Shown piece after piece: positions 1 through 6,066 of a stretch of 11,705 nucleotides of DNA; position 1 is the stretch's first letter; each line of letters begins with the position of its first letter. The notes beneath the pieces are model-generated. The model was not told the DNA's origin and did not search any database. It saw only the letters and a program-made list of their open reading frames with translations. This DNA is from CAZFAP01 sp964516325. GTDB lineage: Bacteria > Auribacterota > JABMQX01. The stretch covers positions 1 through 11,705 of the forward strand of contig CAZFAP010000153.1 in assembly GCA_964516325.1 (NCBI GenBank), in the 5' to 3' direction. The position numbers and the translations under genes are program-made.

Positions 1-14
1 GGTAACACGCCAGT

Positions 15-43
15 GGTTCCCCCGCTTGCGCCCAAGGGGAACC
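15..43. other. Perfect 8-bp inverted repeat downstream of the redoxin gene
   Basis: GGTTCCCC (15-22) pairs with GGGGAACC (36-43) around a 13-base loop. It lies about 47 bases beyond the stop codon of the minus-strand redoxin gene. No T-run follows on either strand, so a classical intrinsic terminator is not supported. It could still act as an RNA 3'-end structure. Confidence 0.4.
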
Positions 44-89
44 GCGCGCTTCCCCGCACACCTCTCCGCCCGGCGCCTCCCCAACCCGC

Positions 90-689
90 CTACCTCGACA
101 CGCGCTTGATGGTGCAGCCCCACTGCTGGGTTTTCTTGAGGCGAACCTCTTTCCCGACGAGGAGGTCGTCGAGGGCGTTTCGGAGATAGGGAACTTTGTC
201 TCCGCTTTGCGGCTCGATCGCCCCTTCGTAGCGGAGGACGCCTTTTGCGTCAATCAGGAAGATGTGGGGGGTATGATTGGCTTTGAAGAGGTCTGCCACG
301 ACGTTATTCCAGTCCTTGACGACGGGGAATCCGAGTTTCTTGACCTTCTGGTGGTTGACGACTTCCTCGGCGGACTCCTGTTTATTCGAGTTGATTCCGA
401 GGAAGGCGACCCCTTTCTCTTTGTAGTCGGTGCAAATCTGGCGGATGACGGCATCCTGCTGGAGAGAATAGGGGCACTGCGTGGCGATGAATTCGATAAC
501 GAGGATTTTTCCCTTGAATTGGGAGAGCGTGTATTCTTCTTTTCCGTCGGCGGTTTTGAGCTTGAAGTCGAAGGGGACGGGTTTATCCATCTCGACGGTC
601 TTGGGTTTCTCCTCGACGAGAATGGAAAAGCCGGACGGGAGAAGGGAAAGGAGGCAAATCAATGTGAGAAAGAACGTTGCAGTTTTCAT
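90..689 (-). CDS. Exported peroxiredoxin-like thioredoxin-fold protein (PRX_like1/redoxin type)
   Basis: 199-residue thioredoxin-fold protein. Residues 1-22 form a hydrophobic signal peptide or anchor (MKTATFFLTLICLLSLLPSG), so it acts outside the cytoplasmic membrane. The redox site is QCPYS with Cys72; the position of a second CxxC cysteine is Ser75. Then come GINSNK at 99-103, the cis-proline loop TPHIFLID with Pro141, and a C-terminal GCTIK with Cys192. The GxNSN block, TPxxFL(I/F)D and the terminal GC-IK are typical of the AhpC/TSA-related PRX_like1 group, which suggests thiol chemistry between Cys72 and Cys192 or a peroxidase/disulfide role; the substrate is unknown. The start was placed at the ATG at 689 rather than an upstream codon at 725, because AGGAGG (698-703) sits 8 bases ahead and the signal peptide begins there. 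It diverges from folD. No enzymatic partner is adjacent. Confidence 0.85.
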   Translation of the reverse strand: MKTATFFLTLICLLSLLPSGFSILVEEKPKTVEMDKPVPFDFKLKTADGKEEYTLSQFKGKILVIEFIATQCPYSLQQDAVIRQICTDYKEKGVAFLGINSNKQESAEEVVNHQKVKKLGFPVVKDWNNVVADLFKANHTPHIFLIDAKGVLRYEGAIEPQSGDKVPYLRNALDDLLVGKEVRLKKTQQWGCTIKRVSR

Positions 690-697
690 GGGTTGAC

Positions 698-703
698 CCT
701 CCT
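698..703 (-). promoter_or_regulatory. Ribosome binding site of the redoxin gene
   Basis: A perfect AGGAGG on the minus strand, 8 bases before the ATG at 689. It decides the start against the longer reading frame beginning at 725. Confidence 0.75.
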
Positions 704-731
704 GACGAGTTGAACGGCGAAACACAACTTC

Positions 732-751
732 CCCGACGGTTTCTGGTCGGG
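732..751. other. 6-bp inverted repeat in the redoxin/folD divergent region
   Basis: CCCGAC (732-737) and GTCGGG (746-751) can form a stem with an 8-base loop. It lies about 45 bases upstream of the redoxin start, in its presumed leader. The rest of the 690-1050 spacer shows no gene on either strand that I can support: the reading frame running into folD from 751 has no recognisable protein content. Confidence 0.25.
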
Positions 752-912
752 TGTGCAGACAAGCTGTTAGGGGACGACTGATCGGCCATTCCTTACACTA
801 TCGTCGCCCGCAGTCATCATCGGGCCGTCAGCCCCATTTGTCAAGATTCCCTCACCTGACCAGCTCTGTGGAGGAGCGTTTGGCGCAACCCGCGAGAAAG
901 GGCCGAAAAGTA

Positions 913-943
913 TTGCAGGAGATAAGGGCATTTTGCTTAGAAT
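913..943 (+). promoter_or_regulatory. Possible sigma70-like promoter of folD
   Basis: TTGCAG (913-918) and TAGAAT (938-943) resemble -35 and -10 boxes. The 19-base spacer is longer than ideal, and the site is about 107 bases ahead of the folD start. Weak support. Confidence 0.3.
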
Positions 944-1050
944 CTCACCATGAGGGGGCTCACTTCAATCCAGCGCCGGAAGCCGGGGCACGGTCGGAAA
1001 GCGCTGGCAGCCCTGCCGACACGGACACGGCGGCCTCGAGGAACTCGACC

Positions 1051-1941
1051 ATGGGCGAAATCATTGACGGCAAAAAAATCGCGGACGACATCAAATCGGA
1101 GCTGAAAGCGGAAGTCGAATCCTTGACGAAGAAGATGGGCAGGGCGCCCGGACTGGGGGTGGTCCTCGTCGGAGACGACCCTGGCTCGAAGGTCTATGTC
1201 AGGCACAAGAAAAAGGCGTGCGATGAGTTGAACCTCTTTTCCGAAGAGTACCTTCTCGAAAAGGACATTGACGAAAGCGTTCTTCGAGAGCGGCTACAAA
1301 AGCTGAACGACGACGATAGGATTGACGGCATCCTGCTCCAGTTGCCATTGCCGGACCATCTCGACGAGGAGGCGATGGTTTCTCTGATGGACCCGGCAAA
1401 GGACGTGGACGGATTTCACCAGGTGAACCTCGGGCGTTTGCTGTGGGGCAAGGAGCGTTTTGTTCCATGCACGCCTTTGGGGGTGCAGCAGCTTCTCCTT
1501 CGCAGCGGCGTGAAGATCGAGGGAAGCCACGTCGTGATTGTCGGACGAAGCAATATCGTCGGGAAACCGCTTGGGGTGCTCCTGATGCAGAAAAAAGCGG
1601 GCGCCAACGCGACCGTGACGGTTTGCCACTCGCGCACGAAAGACCTGGCTTCGGTCACGCGGACGGCGGACATCCTCGTGGCGGCGATGGGCAGCCCGCG
1701 GGCAATCAGCGCAGAGATGGTGAAGCCGGGGGCTGTCGTGATTGACGTCGGCATCAACAGCATCCCCGATGCGACGAAGAAAAGTGGGTATCGCCTCGTG
1801 GGGGATGTGGATTTCGACGCGGTCAAGGAGGTTGCATCGAAAATCACGCCGGTGCCGGGCGGTGTCGGTCCGATGACGATTGCCATGCTGATAGCCAACA
1901 CTGTCCGGTCGTTCAAGATGCGCAGCGGGCTGGAAGCTTGA
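1051..1941 (+). CDS. folD: Bifunctional methylenetetrahydrofolate dehydrogenase/methenyltetrahydrofolate cyclohydrolase
   Basis: 296 residues, the normal FolD length. FolD interconverts 5,10-methylene-, 5,10-methenyl- and 10-formyl-tetrahydrofolate in the cytosol using NADP, feeding purine, formyl-Met and C1 pathways. Family blocks appear in order: YVRHK with Tyr49 and catalytic Lys53; a QLPLP loop; KDVDGFH; PCTPLGV; the Rossmann segment VVIVGRSNIVGKPLG; CHSRT; then DILVAAMG, VIDVGIN and the C-terminal TPVPGGVGPMT signature. The start is the ATG at 1051: it is preceded by GAGGA at 1038-1042, and the family N-terminus (MGEIIDGKKIA) begins exactly there. The frame stays open upstream to about 751, but that part is not FolD-like. 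The gene is monocistronic here, convergent with the amidase gene. No formyl-THF ligase or other C1 gene is nearby. Confidence 0.97.
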   Translation: MGEIIDGKKIADDIKSELKAEVESLTKKMGRAPGLGVVLVGDDPGSKVYVRHKKKACDELNLFSEEYLLEKDIDESVLRERLQKLNDDDRIDGILLQLPLPDHLDEEAMVSLMDPAKDVDGFHQVNLGRLLWGKERFVPCTPLGVQQLLLRSGVKIEGSHVVIVGRSNIVGKPLGVLLMQKKAGANATVTVCHSRTKDLASVTRTADILVAAMGSPRAISAEMVKPGAVVIDVGINSIPDATKKSGYRLVGDVDFDAVKEVASKITPVPGGVGPMTIAMLIANTVRSFKMRSGLEA

Positions 1942-2155
1942 CCCGCCAATCGCGGTTGGAAGGCGGCAAAGGGGCTGCTATTCTGCGGGACACGGGCCGC
2001 CTTCGAGGCGACGGATGACACGCAGCGGCGGTGGGCTGCCAGCAACGGACCCGGCGCCGCCCATGAACTTCGCCACCCCTAACGAAGGCTTTACAAGCTC
2101 AGCACACCAATCGCCCCGCAAGCGGCGAGAAAGAGGAGGCTGCGGGAAGGACGCG
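1942..2155. other. Convergent spacer between folD and the amidase gene
   Basis: No gene is supported here. A small hairpin, CGCCT-TCG-AGGCG at 1998-2010, lies about 57 bases beyond the folD stop. There is no T-run after it, so a terminator function is only a guess. Confidence 0.3.
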
Positions 2156-2857
2156 TCAGGCGGGGTCGGGCGTGCGAGACGCGGAGGTTCGGAGACGGCG
2201 GCTTTTCACGTACGCGCTGATGCCGTTGGCAATTCCCTCGGCGATTTTCTTGCGGTGGGAGGGCTTGGAAAGGAGGCTCGCTTCCCGTTTGTTTGACAGA
2301 TAGCCCGCTTCCACGAGGACAGACGGGCAATTTGCTCGATACAGAACCCAGAAGCTCCGTTTTCTCACGCCGCGGTCGTTGACGTTGGCGGCGCTTTTGA
2401 GGGAGCGCTGGATGAGGGTAGCCGCCCGGAGGCTTTCTTTCTCGCTGCCATTCGCCGCATAGTAAATCTCGAAGCCGCTGACTTTCTCGTCGGCGCAGGA
2501 GTTGGCGTGGATGCTGACAAAAAGGGCGGCGTGGTTATCGTTGGCGATTCTGGCTCTCTCCGAGAGGGAAAGATATTCGTCGGTGCGCCTCGTGAGCACG
2601 ACGGCGAGGCGTTTCGGTTTGAGAAGCCGCTCGACCTGAAGGGCGATGTCGAGGGCGATTTCCTTCTCGGCGGGCGCCTCGTTCGACAGGGCACCGACAT
2701 CCTTCCCACCGTGCCCCGGGTCGAGGACAATTCTGAATTCGCCTCGCTCGCCCTCCGCGGCTTTTTCCTTGTCCCTCGACGGCACGCAGCCCGATTGCCC
2801 AATCACGATGAGGAAAAGGAGGACAAAAGGGAAACCGCGTCGCGCGAGTCGGCGCAT
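2156..2857 (-). CDS. N-acetylmuramoyl-L-alanine amidase, lipoprotein type (Amidase_3)
   Basis: 233-residue zinc amidase that cleaves the bond between N-acetylmuramic acid and L-alanine in peptidoglycan, as in cell separation or wall turnover. The N-terminus has a basic stretch, a hydrophobic core (residues 9-20) and a lipobox-like QSGC with Cys24. The Q at -3 is atypical, so either lipidation or ordinary secretion is possible. The Amidase_3 domain covers about 42-222: DPGHGG with zinc ligand His49, EKEIALD with Glu64 as likely ligand, TRRTD at 90-94, the SIHANS loop with His117, and VEAGYLSN with catalytic Glu183. All catalytic residues are present. There is no AMIN domain or LysM, so it is a minimal enzyme resembling the catalytic part of AmiA/B/C. 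It is divergent from the small membrane protein and rnhB, with its own promoter at 2911-2939. An AAGG element precedes the start. Confidence 0.92.
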   Translation of the reverse strand: MRRLARRGFPFVLLFLIVIGQSGCVPSRDKEKAAEGERGEFRIVLDPGHGGKDVGALSNEAPAEKEIALDIALQVERLLKPKRLAVVLTRRTDEYLSLSERARIANDNHAALFVSIHANSCADEKVSGFEIYYAANGSEKESLRAATLIQRSLKSAANVNDRGVRKRSFWVLYRANCPSVLVEAGYLSNKREASLLSKPSHRKKIAEGIANGISAYVKSRRLRTSASRTPDPA

Positions 2858-2910
2858 GAACGACCTTTCACCGGGCGGAGCCAGAGAGCGGGGCCGGATT
2901 ATTGGCGGGC

Positions 2911-2939
2911 ATTGTACTCTAAGGACGGCACTACCTCAA
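2911..2939 (-). promoter_or_regulatory. Sigma70-like promoter of the amidase gene
   Basis: On the minus strand TTGAGG (2934-2939) and TACAAT (2911-2916) are separated by exactly 17 bases. This is a good match to the housekeeping consensus, about 53 bases ahead of the start codon. Confidence 0.6.
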
Positions 2940-2946
2940 GATTCTT

Positions 2947-2974
2947 TTGACGGTTCGCCAGCGTATGGTATCCT
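2947..2974 (+). promoter_or_regulatory. Sigma70-like promoter of the small membrane protein/rnhB pair
   Basis: TTGACG (2947-2952) and TATCCT (2969-2974) are separated by 16 bases. It is placed 46 bases ahead of the start at 3021 and only 7 bases from the -35 box of the opposing amidase promoter. Confidence 0.6.
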
Positions 2975-3020
2975 GCTTACGGCAGAATAACGGACTTCAA
3001 CCGCGGCGGAGGGGAAGGAT

Positions 3021-3176
3021 ATGGTTCCGATCGAAATCGCCATCGTAGCGCTGCTCCTGATCATGATTTATTGGATAGGCGCGATCTTCTACGCCATGCA
3101 AAAAGGATTCGGCGAGGTCATCAAAGGGCTGGAATCCATTGACGACAAGCTCAGCCGCCTGCTGGAAAAGAAATGA
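3021..3176 (+). CDS. Small single-pass membrane protein (51 residues), unknown function
   Basis: Not recognised as a named family. The 51-residue product has a very hydrophobic N-terminal segment at residues 4-25 (IEIAIVALLLIMIYWIGAIF within it), which should span the membrane once. A charged amphipathic tail follows at 31-51 (EVIKGLESIDDKLSRLLEKK) with leucine/isoleucine spacing suited to a short coiled coil. The ATG at 3021 is preceded by GGAGGGGAAGGAT, a strong ribosome binding site, and a well-spaced promoter lies upstream. The codon ends are GC-biased, as in its neighbours. The gene ends 57 bases before rnhB and is probably cotranscribed with it. It is a plausible scaffold or regulator of a membrane complex, but nothing visible ties it to RNase H function. 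Its existence as a gene rests on the ribosome site, promoter and protein-like composition. Confidence 0.7.
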   Translation: MVPIEIAIVALLLIMIYWIGAIFYAMQKGFGEVIKGLESIDDKLSRLLEKK

Positions 3177-3233
3177 GCCTTTTCCTGGTGAGGAAATCGC
3201 AGCACGGCGGCGCGCGGCTTGGGACACGGTGCG

Positions 3234-3905
3234 ATGAGAAAAGAGAAGGCGATTCTCGGCATTGATGAAGCCGGCAGGGGGTGCGTCATCGGGCCGATGG
3301 TCGTCTGCGGCGTCCTGCTCGATTCGCAGCAGATTTCGCTGCTGAAGGCAGAAGGAGTCAAGGATTCCAAAGTCCTCAGCCCGTCCCGGAGAGAAGAGCT
3401 GGACCGGAAAATCCGGGAGGTCGCGCAAGGGGTCTTTCTTGAGGAGATTCCTCCTTCGGAAATGGACGAGCGAAATCTGAATCTTCTGGAAATATGGAGA
3501 ATGGCGAGGATCATCTCAAGGGCGAACGCGGATAAGGTCTATCTGGACGCGCCGCTCGCCACTGACAGAGGCATCGAAGCGTTCTGCGAGCATATCAAGA
3601 GATGCCTTCGCGGGAACTGCCCGGAAATCGTCGCCGAAAACCGTGCGGATGCGACATACGTAGTTGTGGGGGCGGCGTCCATCGTCGCCAAAGTCCGAAG
3701 AGACACCGTAATTGAAGAACTCAGACGGCAGCTCGGGGATTTCGGGTCGGGGTATCCTTCCGACGAGAAGACACAGAAGTTTCTCCAGTCATCCTACAAA
3801 AAAGATGGGCGATTTCCCGATTGCGTCAGGCGCCGGTGGAAGACCGTAAGGCGCCTCACGGAGCCGGTGCAGGGGACGTTGCCGTTCGGGGAACTGGACT
3901 CCTGA
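3234..3905 (+). CDS. rnhB: Ribonuclease HII, archaeal-type sequence
   Basis: 223-residue ribonuclease HII, which cuts RNA in RNA/DNA hybrids and removes single ribonucleotides misincorporated in DNA. Catalytic acidic residues are Asp11 and Glu12 in GIDEAGRG, Asp105 in YLDAP and Asp139 in ENRADATY. Further family blocks are VKDSKVLSP, EIPPSEMDERNLN and GAASIVAKVRRD. The downstream block LGDFGSGYPSDEKTQKFL is the form I know from archaeal enzymes; bacterial RNase HII normally has a YGxxxHKGYGT-like segment there. The family is certain, and its archaeal flavour is an inference from memory of these motifs. The C-terminus ends with VQGTLPFGELDS. The ATG at 3234 was chosen because the catalytic motif begins 9 residues later and GGGA sits 9 bases upstream; a TTG at 3219 would add five residues. 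Likely in an operon with the preceding small membrane protein. Confidence 0.95.
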   Translation: MRKEKAILGIDEAGRGCVIGPMVVCGVLLDSQQISLLKAEGVKDSKVLSPSRREELDRKIREVAQGVFLEEIPPSEMDERNLNLLEIWRMARIISRANADKVYLDAPLATDRGIEAFCEHIKRCLRGNCPEIVAENRADATYVVVGAASIVAKVRRDTVIEELRRQLGDFGSGYPSDEKTQKFLQSSYKKDGRFPDCVRRRWKTVRRLTEPVQGTLPFGELDS

Positions 3906-3919
3906 GCGAGGAGCGCCAC

Positions 3920-3936
3920 GGGGAGCATCGCTCCCC
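3920..3936. terminator. Perfect 7-bp hairpin between convergent rnhB and the RseC-like gene
   Basis: GGGGAGC (3920-3926), loop ATC, GCTCCCC (3930-3936). It lies 15 bases past the rnhB stop and 56 bases past the stop of the opposing gene, so it is placed to end transcripts from both sides. No T-run follows, so factor-independent termination is uncertain. Confidence 0.4.
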
Positions 3937-3991
3937 AGGGGTGAGGTCGGGGCGGAAATGGCTGCGAGGACACGCCGGGCCTGTTTCCGAA

Positions 3992-4414
3992 TCATCCAAA
4001 ATCAACAATCTTCGGGGTGAGCTTTCTCTGGTACTTCGGTTTTCGGGCGCGAAGATAAATGCCCAGGAACACGAGTCCCAGCAGGATCAAACCGAGAAGA
4101 ATGGACGCCAGCTCGGAGCCGATTCTCAGTCCGACAATCCGCGCTAGGTCCGGAGCGGCAGCGGCCCCCACAATGAAAGCTATGAGAGGGAGGATAAACA
4201 TCGCGGCGCCCCCCTTCAAGACCGCCGCGGAGTCCACTTCAATCATGACCTCCTGCCCCGGACGCAGTCCTTCGACCGCCTCCACCTCCAGGCACATGTT
4301 CCTTCCCGATGCGCCCGGAGAACATAATCGGCAATGCGCGCAGCCCTCACCGGGCAGAAGCTCGACGAGGGCGCGTCCACCCTGCACGGAAACGACCTTT
4401 CCCTTTTCTTTCAC
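3992..4414 (-). CDS. RseC/MucC family (SoxR-reducing system) membrane protein
   Basis: 140-residue protein with the RseC_MucC architecture. A small N-terminal domain opens with GKVVSVQGGRALVEL and carries a cysteine cluster, GCAHCRLC followed by C at 41 (Cys25, Cys28, Cys31, Cys41). Two transmembrane helices follow at about 68-88 and 100-121, then a basic cytoplasmic tail. The family is known from the sigmaE locus (RseC) and from Rnf/Rsx-linked SoxR reduction, where the cysteines are thought to bind iron-sulfur or act in redox. Neither rpoE/rseAB nor rnf genes are next to it here, so its partner is unknown. The start is a GTG at 4414, with GAGG 8 bases upstream. It may be transcribed from the 4415-4700 spacer or from the minus-strand gene further upstream. 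Confidence 0.85.
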   Translation of the reverse strand: MKEKGKVVSVQGGRALVELLPGEGCAHCRLCSPGASGRNMCLEVEAVEGLRPGQEVMIEVDSAAVLKGGAAMFILPLIAFIVGAAAAPDLARIVGLRIGSELASILLGLILLGLVFLGIYLRARKPKYQRKLTPKIVDFG

Positions 4415-4572
4415 GGACTTTTCCTCGCTTTGCCCATGCGACTGTGTCCCCGCCGGCTCTCATTTTGAGGGGGGACCGGAACCTCCATATCTTGAACGCC
4501 GGAGAGTCCCCGTTTGTTTCACGGGCTGGGCCGCCGCCGCGCTGCGACCATCCTGTGCCAGTGTCTCTTTTA

Positions 4573-4673
4573 GACGGGATGCAGAGGATTTGACTTGGCA
4601 GCATCATCCTGTCAATCCTGTTATCCTGTCTCAATCTCTCCTTTTGACGGGATTCATAGGATGCACAGGATTT
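4573..4673. repeat. ACAGGATNN repeat cluster A, with inverted halves
   Basis: A central minus-oriented block at 4606-4630 consists of tandem 8- to 9-base units of the form ACAGGATNN. It is flanked by two plus-oriented GACGGGAT... segments: 4573-4590 (GACGGGATGCAGAGGATT) and 4646-4672 (GACGGGATT followed by CATAGGATGCACAGGAT). The 25-base central word recurs exactly at 5903-5927 (same strand) and 7851-7875 (opposite strand). The block is preceded by TTGGCAGCAT, which also precedes the repeat at 11080. The remaining part of the 4415-4710 spacer shows no gene or site that I can support. Confidence 0.8.
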
Positions 4674-4710
4674 GGAGGTAGCCGCGGATCGGCGAAGAAC
4701 ATCCCCTTCC

Positions 4711-5685
4711 CTACCCGAATTTGCGGGTCAGGTCGGCGTTCTCTTTAATCTGGTCGCTGAATCGCGGGTACATCCCGACGATGACCGCATCCATCGGCTT
4801 GATGTGCGTGAACACGTACTCGAACGTCTTTTCCACCTGTTCCGGTTTGTCGCACGTTCTCCCCGCCGCAAGGATTTTGAAAGCCAGGCACGTTTTCTTC
4901 GCCTTGCGGACCGCATCGCACATCTTCGGAGGGTCCGACGGGAGATAAATCTCTCCGATTGGCGGCTCGCCCATCAGCTTCACAAGCTCGTCGTGGCTGC
5001 GGCTCTTGCGATAGACGCACGTCATGAAGAAATCAATGTCCCACCCCTTCTCTTCCACGTACTCCACCACCGCCGGATTGTGCGTCGAAAGCCCCACCCG
5101 CACCCCCGCGTCGCGGATGCGAGTCAGCGTCTCCTTCGCCGTATCAATCTTCCCCTCCCGCCACAGAACGTCGGTAACCTCCCCGTGGAAGGCGATCCCG
5201 ATCGGCTTCAGCGAAAGAACCTTCGTGAAATGCTCCTTGTCCGCAATCTCTTTCGGCGCGCACAGACAGATAAGCTGCACCTTGCCGCCTTGGTCGCGAA
5301 ACCGCGTCAGCACATCTATCGTCCTGTCGCTACAGGTGGTCTGCCAGGTATTGATCCCCTGTGCCTGGCATCGGTGCAAAAACTCGACCGTCCGCTCAAG
5401 CGTGAAATACTCCTGATAATGCATGTCCATCAGCTGCGTCTGGTGCGAGCCCCCCGCCGGCGGATTCCCACCCGCGATTAAACGCGGCACGGAATGCGGC
5501 CCAAAAGAAATCTCCGGCAATTTCCCTTGCGGCTGATTTGTCTGCTGGGCTTCGGCTCGGGCTCGGACGGCAAACTTCGCCAGGGCAAGGGACGATGCCG
5601 CGGCCCCGGCGGTCTTGAGGAATTGCCGCCGATTCGGGCGTTGAGGCTCGTTCGGCAGCGATGAATTATGGTTGCAGAAAGACAT
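4711..5685 (-). CDS. Tat-exported TIM-barrel protein, aldo/keto reductase-like
   Basis: 324 residues. A twin-arginine signal is clear: NRRQFLKTAGAAASSLALAKF, with Arg19-Arg20, then a hydrophobic stretch and an AxA-type site (RARAEA) near residue 44. The mature part begins with FGPHSVPRLIAGGNPPAGG, a segment recalling the N-terminus of aldo/keto reductases. Alternating strand/helix segments follow: GINTWQTTCSDR (110-121), KVQLICLCAP, GIAFHGEV, GVRVGLSTHNP (195-204), DIDFFMTCVY, CLAFKILAAGR, DAVIVGMYP. This pattern fits a TIM barrel. I do not see the usual Asp-Tyr-Lys-His catalytic tetrad, so the enzyme activity is uncertain. The start at 5685 is supported by GGAGGAGAG just upstream and by the Tat signal; the frame runs open to 5862 without meaning. 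A strong promoter lies at 5774-5802. A monocistronic gene is likely. Confidence 0.7.
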   Translation of the reverse strand: MSFCNHNSSLPNEPQRPNRRQFLKTAGAAASSLALAKFAVRARAEAQQTNQPQGKLPEISFGPHSVPRLIAGGNPPAGGSHQTQLMDMHYQEYFTLERTVEFLHRCQAQGINTWQTTCSDRTIDVLTRFRDQGGKVQLICLCAPKEIADKEHFTKVLSLKPIGIAFHGEVTDVLWREGKIDTAKETLTRIRDAGVRVGLSTHNPAVVEYVEEKGWDIDFFMTCVYRKSRSHDELVKLMGEPPIGEIYLPSDPPKMCDAVRKAKKTCLAFKILAAGRTCDKPEQVEKTFEYVFTHIKPMDAVIVGMYPRFSDQIKENADLTRKFG

Positions 5686-5773
5686 CTTATCTCTCCTCCC
5701 TTCGGGTTGTGTAACCGCGTCGCTATGCAGGACGATAGCCTCCGGCTGCGACTTCACTCTCGAACACAAGCCC

Positions 5774-5802
5774 CTATTACACCTCTCACCAATGCCTGTC
5801 AA
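5774..5802 (-). promoter_or_regulatory. Strong sigma70-like promoter of the Tat-exported protein
   Basis: On the minus strand TTGACA (5797-5802) is a perfect -35 box, and TAATAG (5774-5779) is a good -10 box, with a 17-base spacer. It lies about 90 bases ahead of the start codon, leaving an untranslated leader of roughly 80 bases. Confidence 0.65.
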
Positions 5803-5839
5803 GACCGCCCCGGAGATGGGAGGTATCCTTTGAGGTGCT

Positions 5840-5985
5840 GAAGCCTGCTTCAATCTTCGCAAGCGATAGCTGCGCTACCGCACTGCAAGGTCCATCCTGC
5901 GGATCCTGTCAATCCTGTTATCCTGTCCACTTCTCTCTGTTCTCCTCGCTCTCCGCGGTGAAATCGCACCGCCGCCTTTGGGCGG
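5840..5985. repeat. Repeat mosaic B upstream of queD
   Basis: Four short intergenic elements lie side by side. First is a minus-oriented CTGCGGTAGC element (about 5840-5891, seen as GCTACCGCACTGCAAGGTCC on the plus strand). Second is a minus-oriented ACAGGATNN cluster, 5893-5927. Third is CTCTCCGCGGTGAAATC (5950-5965 region). Fourth is a CCGCC-TTTG-GGCGG hairpin (5972-5985). The first two recur, in inverted orientation and the same relative order, on the far side of queDEC at 7851-8000. The 5686-6066 spacer otherwise holds two promoters and no gene; no preQ1 riboswitch aptamer was recognised. Confidence 0.7.
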
Positions 5986-5987
5986 GG

Positions 5988-6016
5988 TTGACGGGTCTTG
6001 AGGACAATGGTAGGCT
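5988..6016 (+). promoter_or_regulatory. Possible promoter of the queDEC operon
   Basis: TTGACG (5988-5993) and TAGGCT (6011-6016) are 17 bases apart, ending 50 bases ahead of the queD start. The -35 box is good and the -10 box is poor. Confidence 0.4.
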
Positions 6017-6066
6017 TCGTCGCAGGTTATGGCGGGCTGGAGGCAATGCACAGCGGAGGAAGAAGA

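Noticed and set aside
207..713. Long plus-strand reading frame opposite the redoxin gene
   Set aside because: It is antisense to a gene with clear thioredoxin-fold motifs, signal peptide and ribosome site; its acidic, repetitive composition is a mirror of the real codons.
751..1050. N-terminal extension of FolD
   Set aside because: The added 100 residues have no FolD similarity or protein-like pattern; the family N-terminus and a ribosome site occur at 1051.
1416..2045. 209-residue minus-strand frame over folD
   Set aside because: Shadow of the folD codons with no recognisable motif.
2015..2296. Plus-strand frame in the folD/amidase spacer
   Set aside because: Overlaps the amidase C-terminus antisense, has no ribosome site and has low-complexity composition.
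4573..4673. CRISPR array
   Set aside because: Units of about 9 bases in tandem and inverted halves, with no regular unique spacers of 25-40 bases and no cas genes.
4059..4748. 229-residue plus-strand frame over the RseC-like gene and repeat cluster A
   Set aside because: Antisense to a good family match and runs through intergenic repeats; no domain visible.
4672..5481. 269-residue plus-strand frame opposite the Tat-exported protein
   Set aside because: Arg/His/Leu-rich antisense shadow; the minus strand has a Tat signal, promoter and ribosome site.
5928..6066. preQ1 riboswitch upstream of queD
   Set aside because: No recognisable preQ1-I or preQ1-II aptamer arrangement; only a CCGCC/GGCGG hairpin shared with other spacers.
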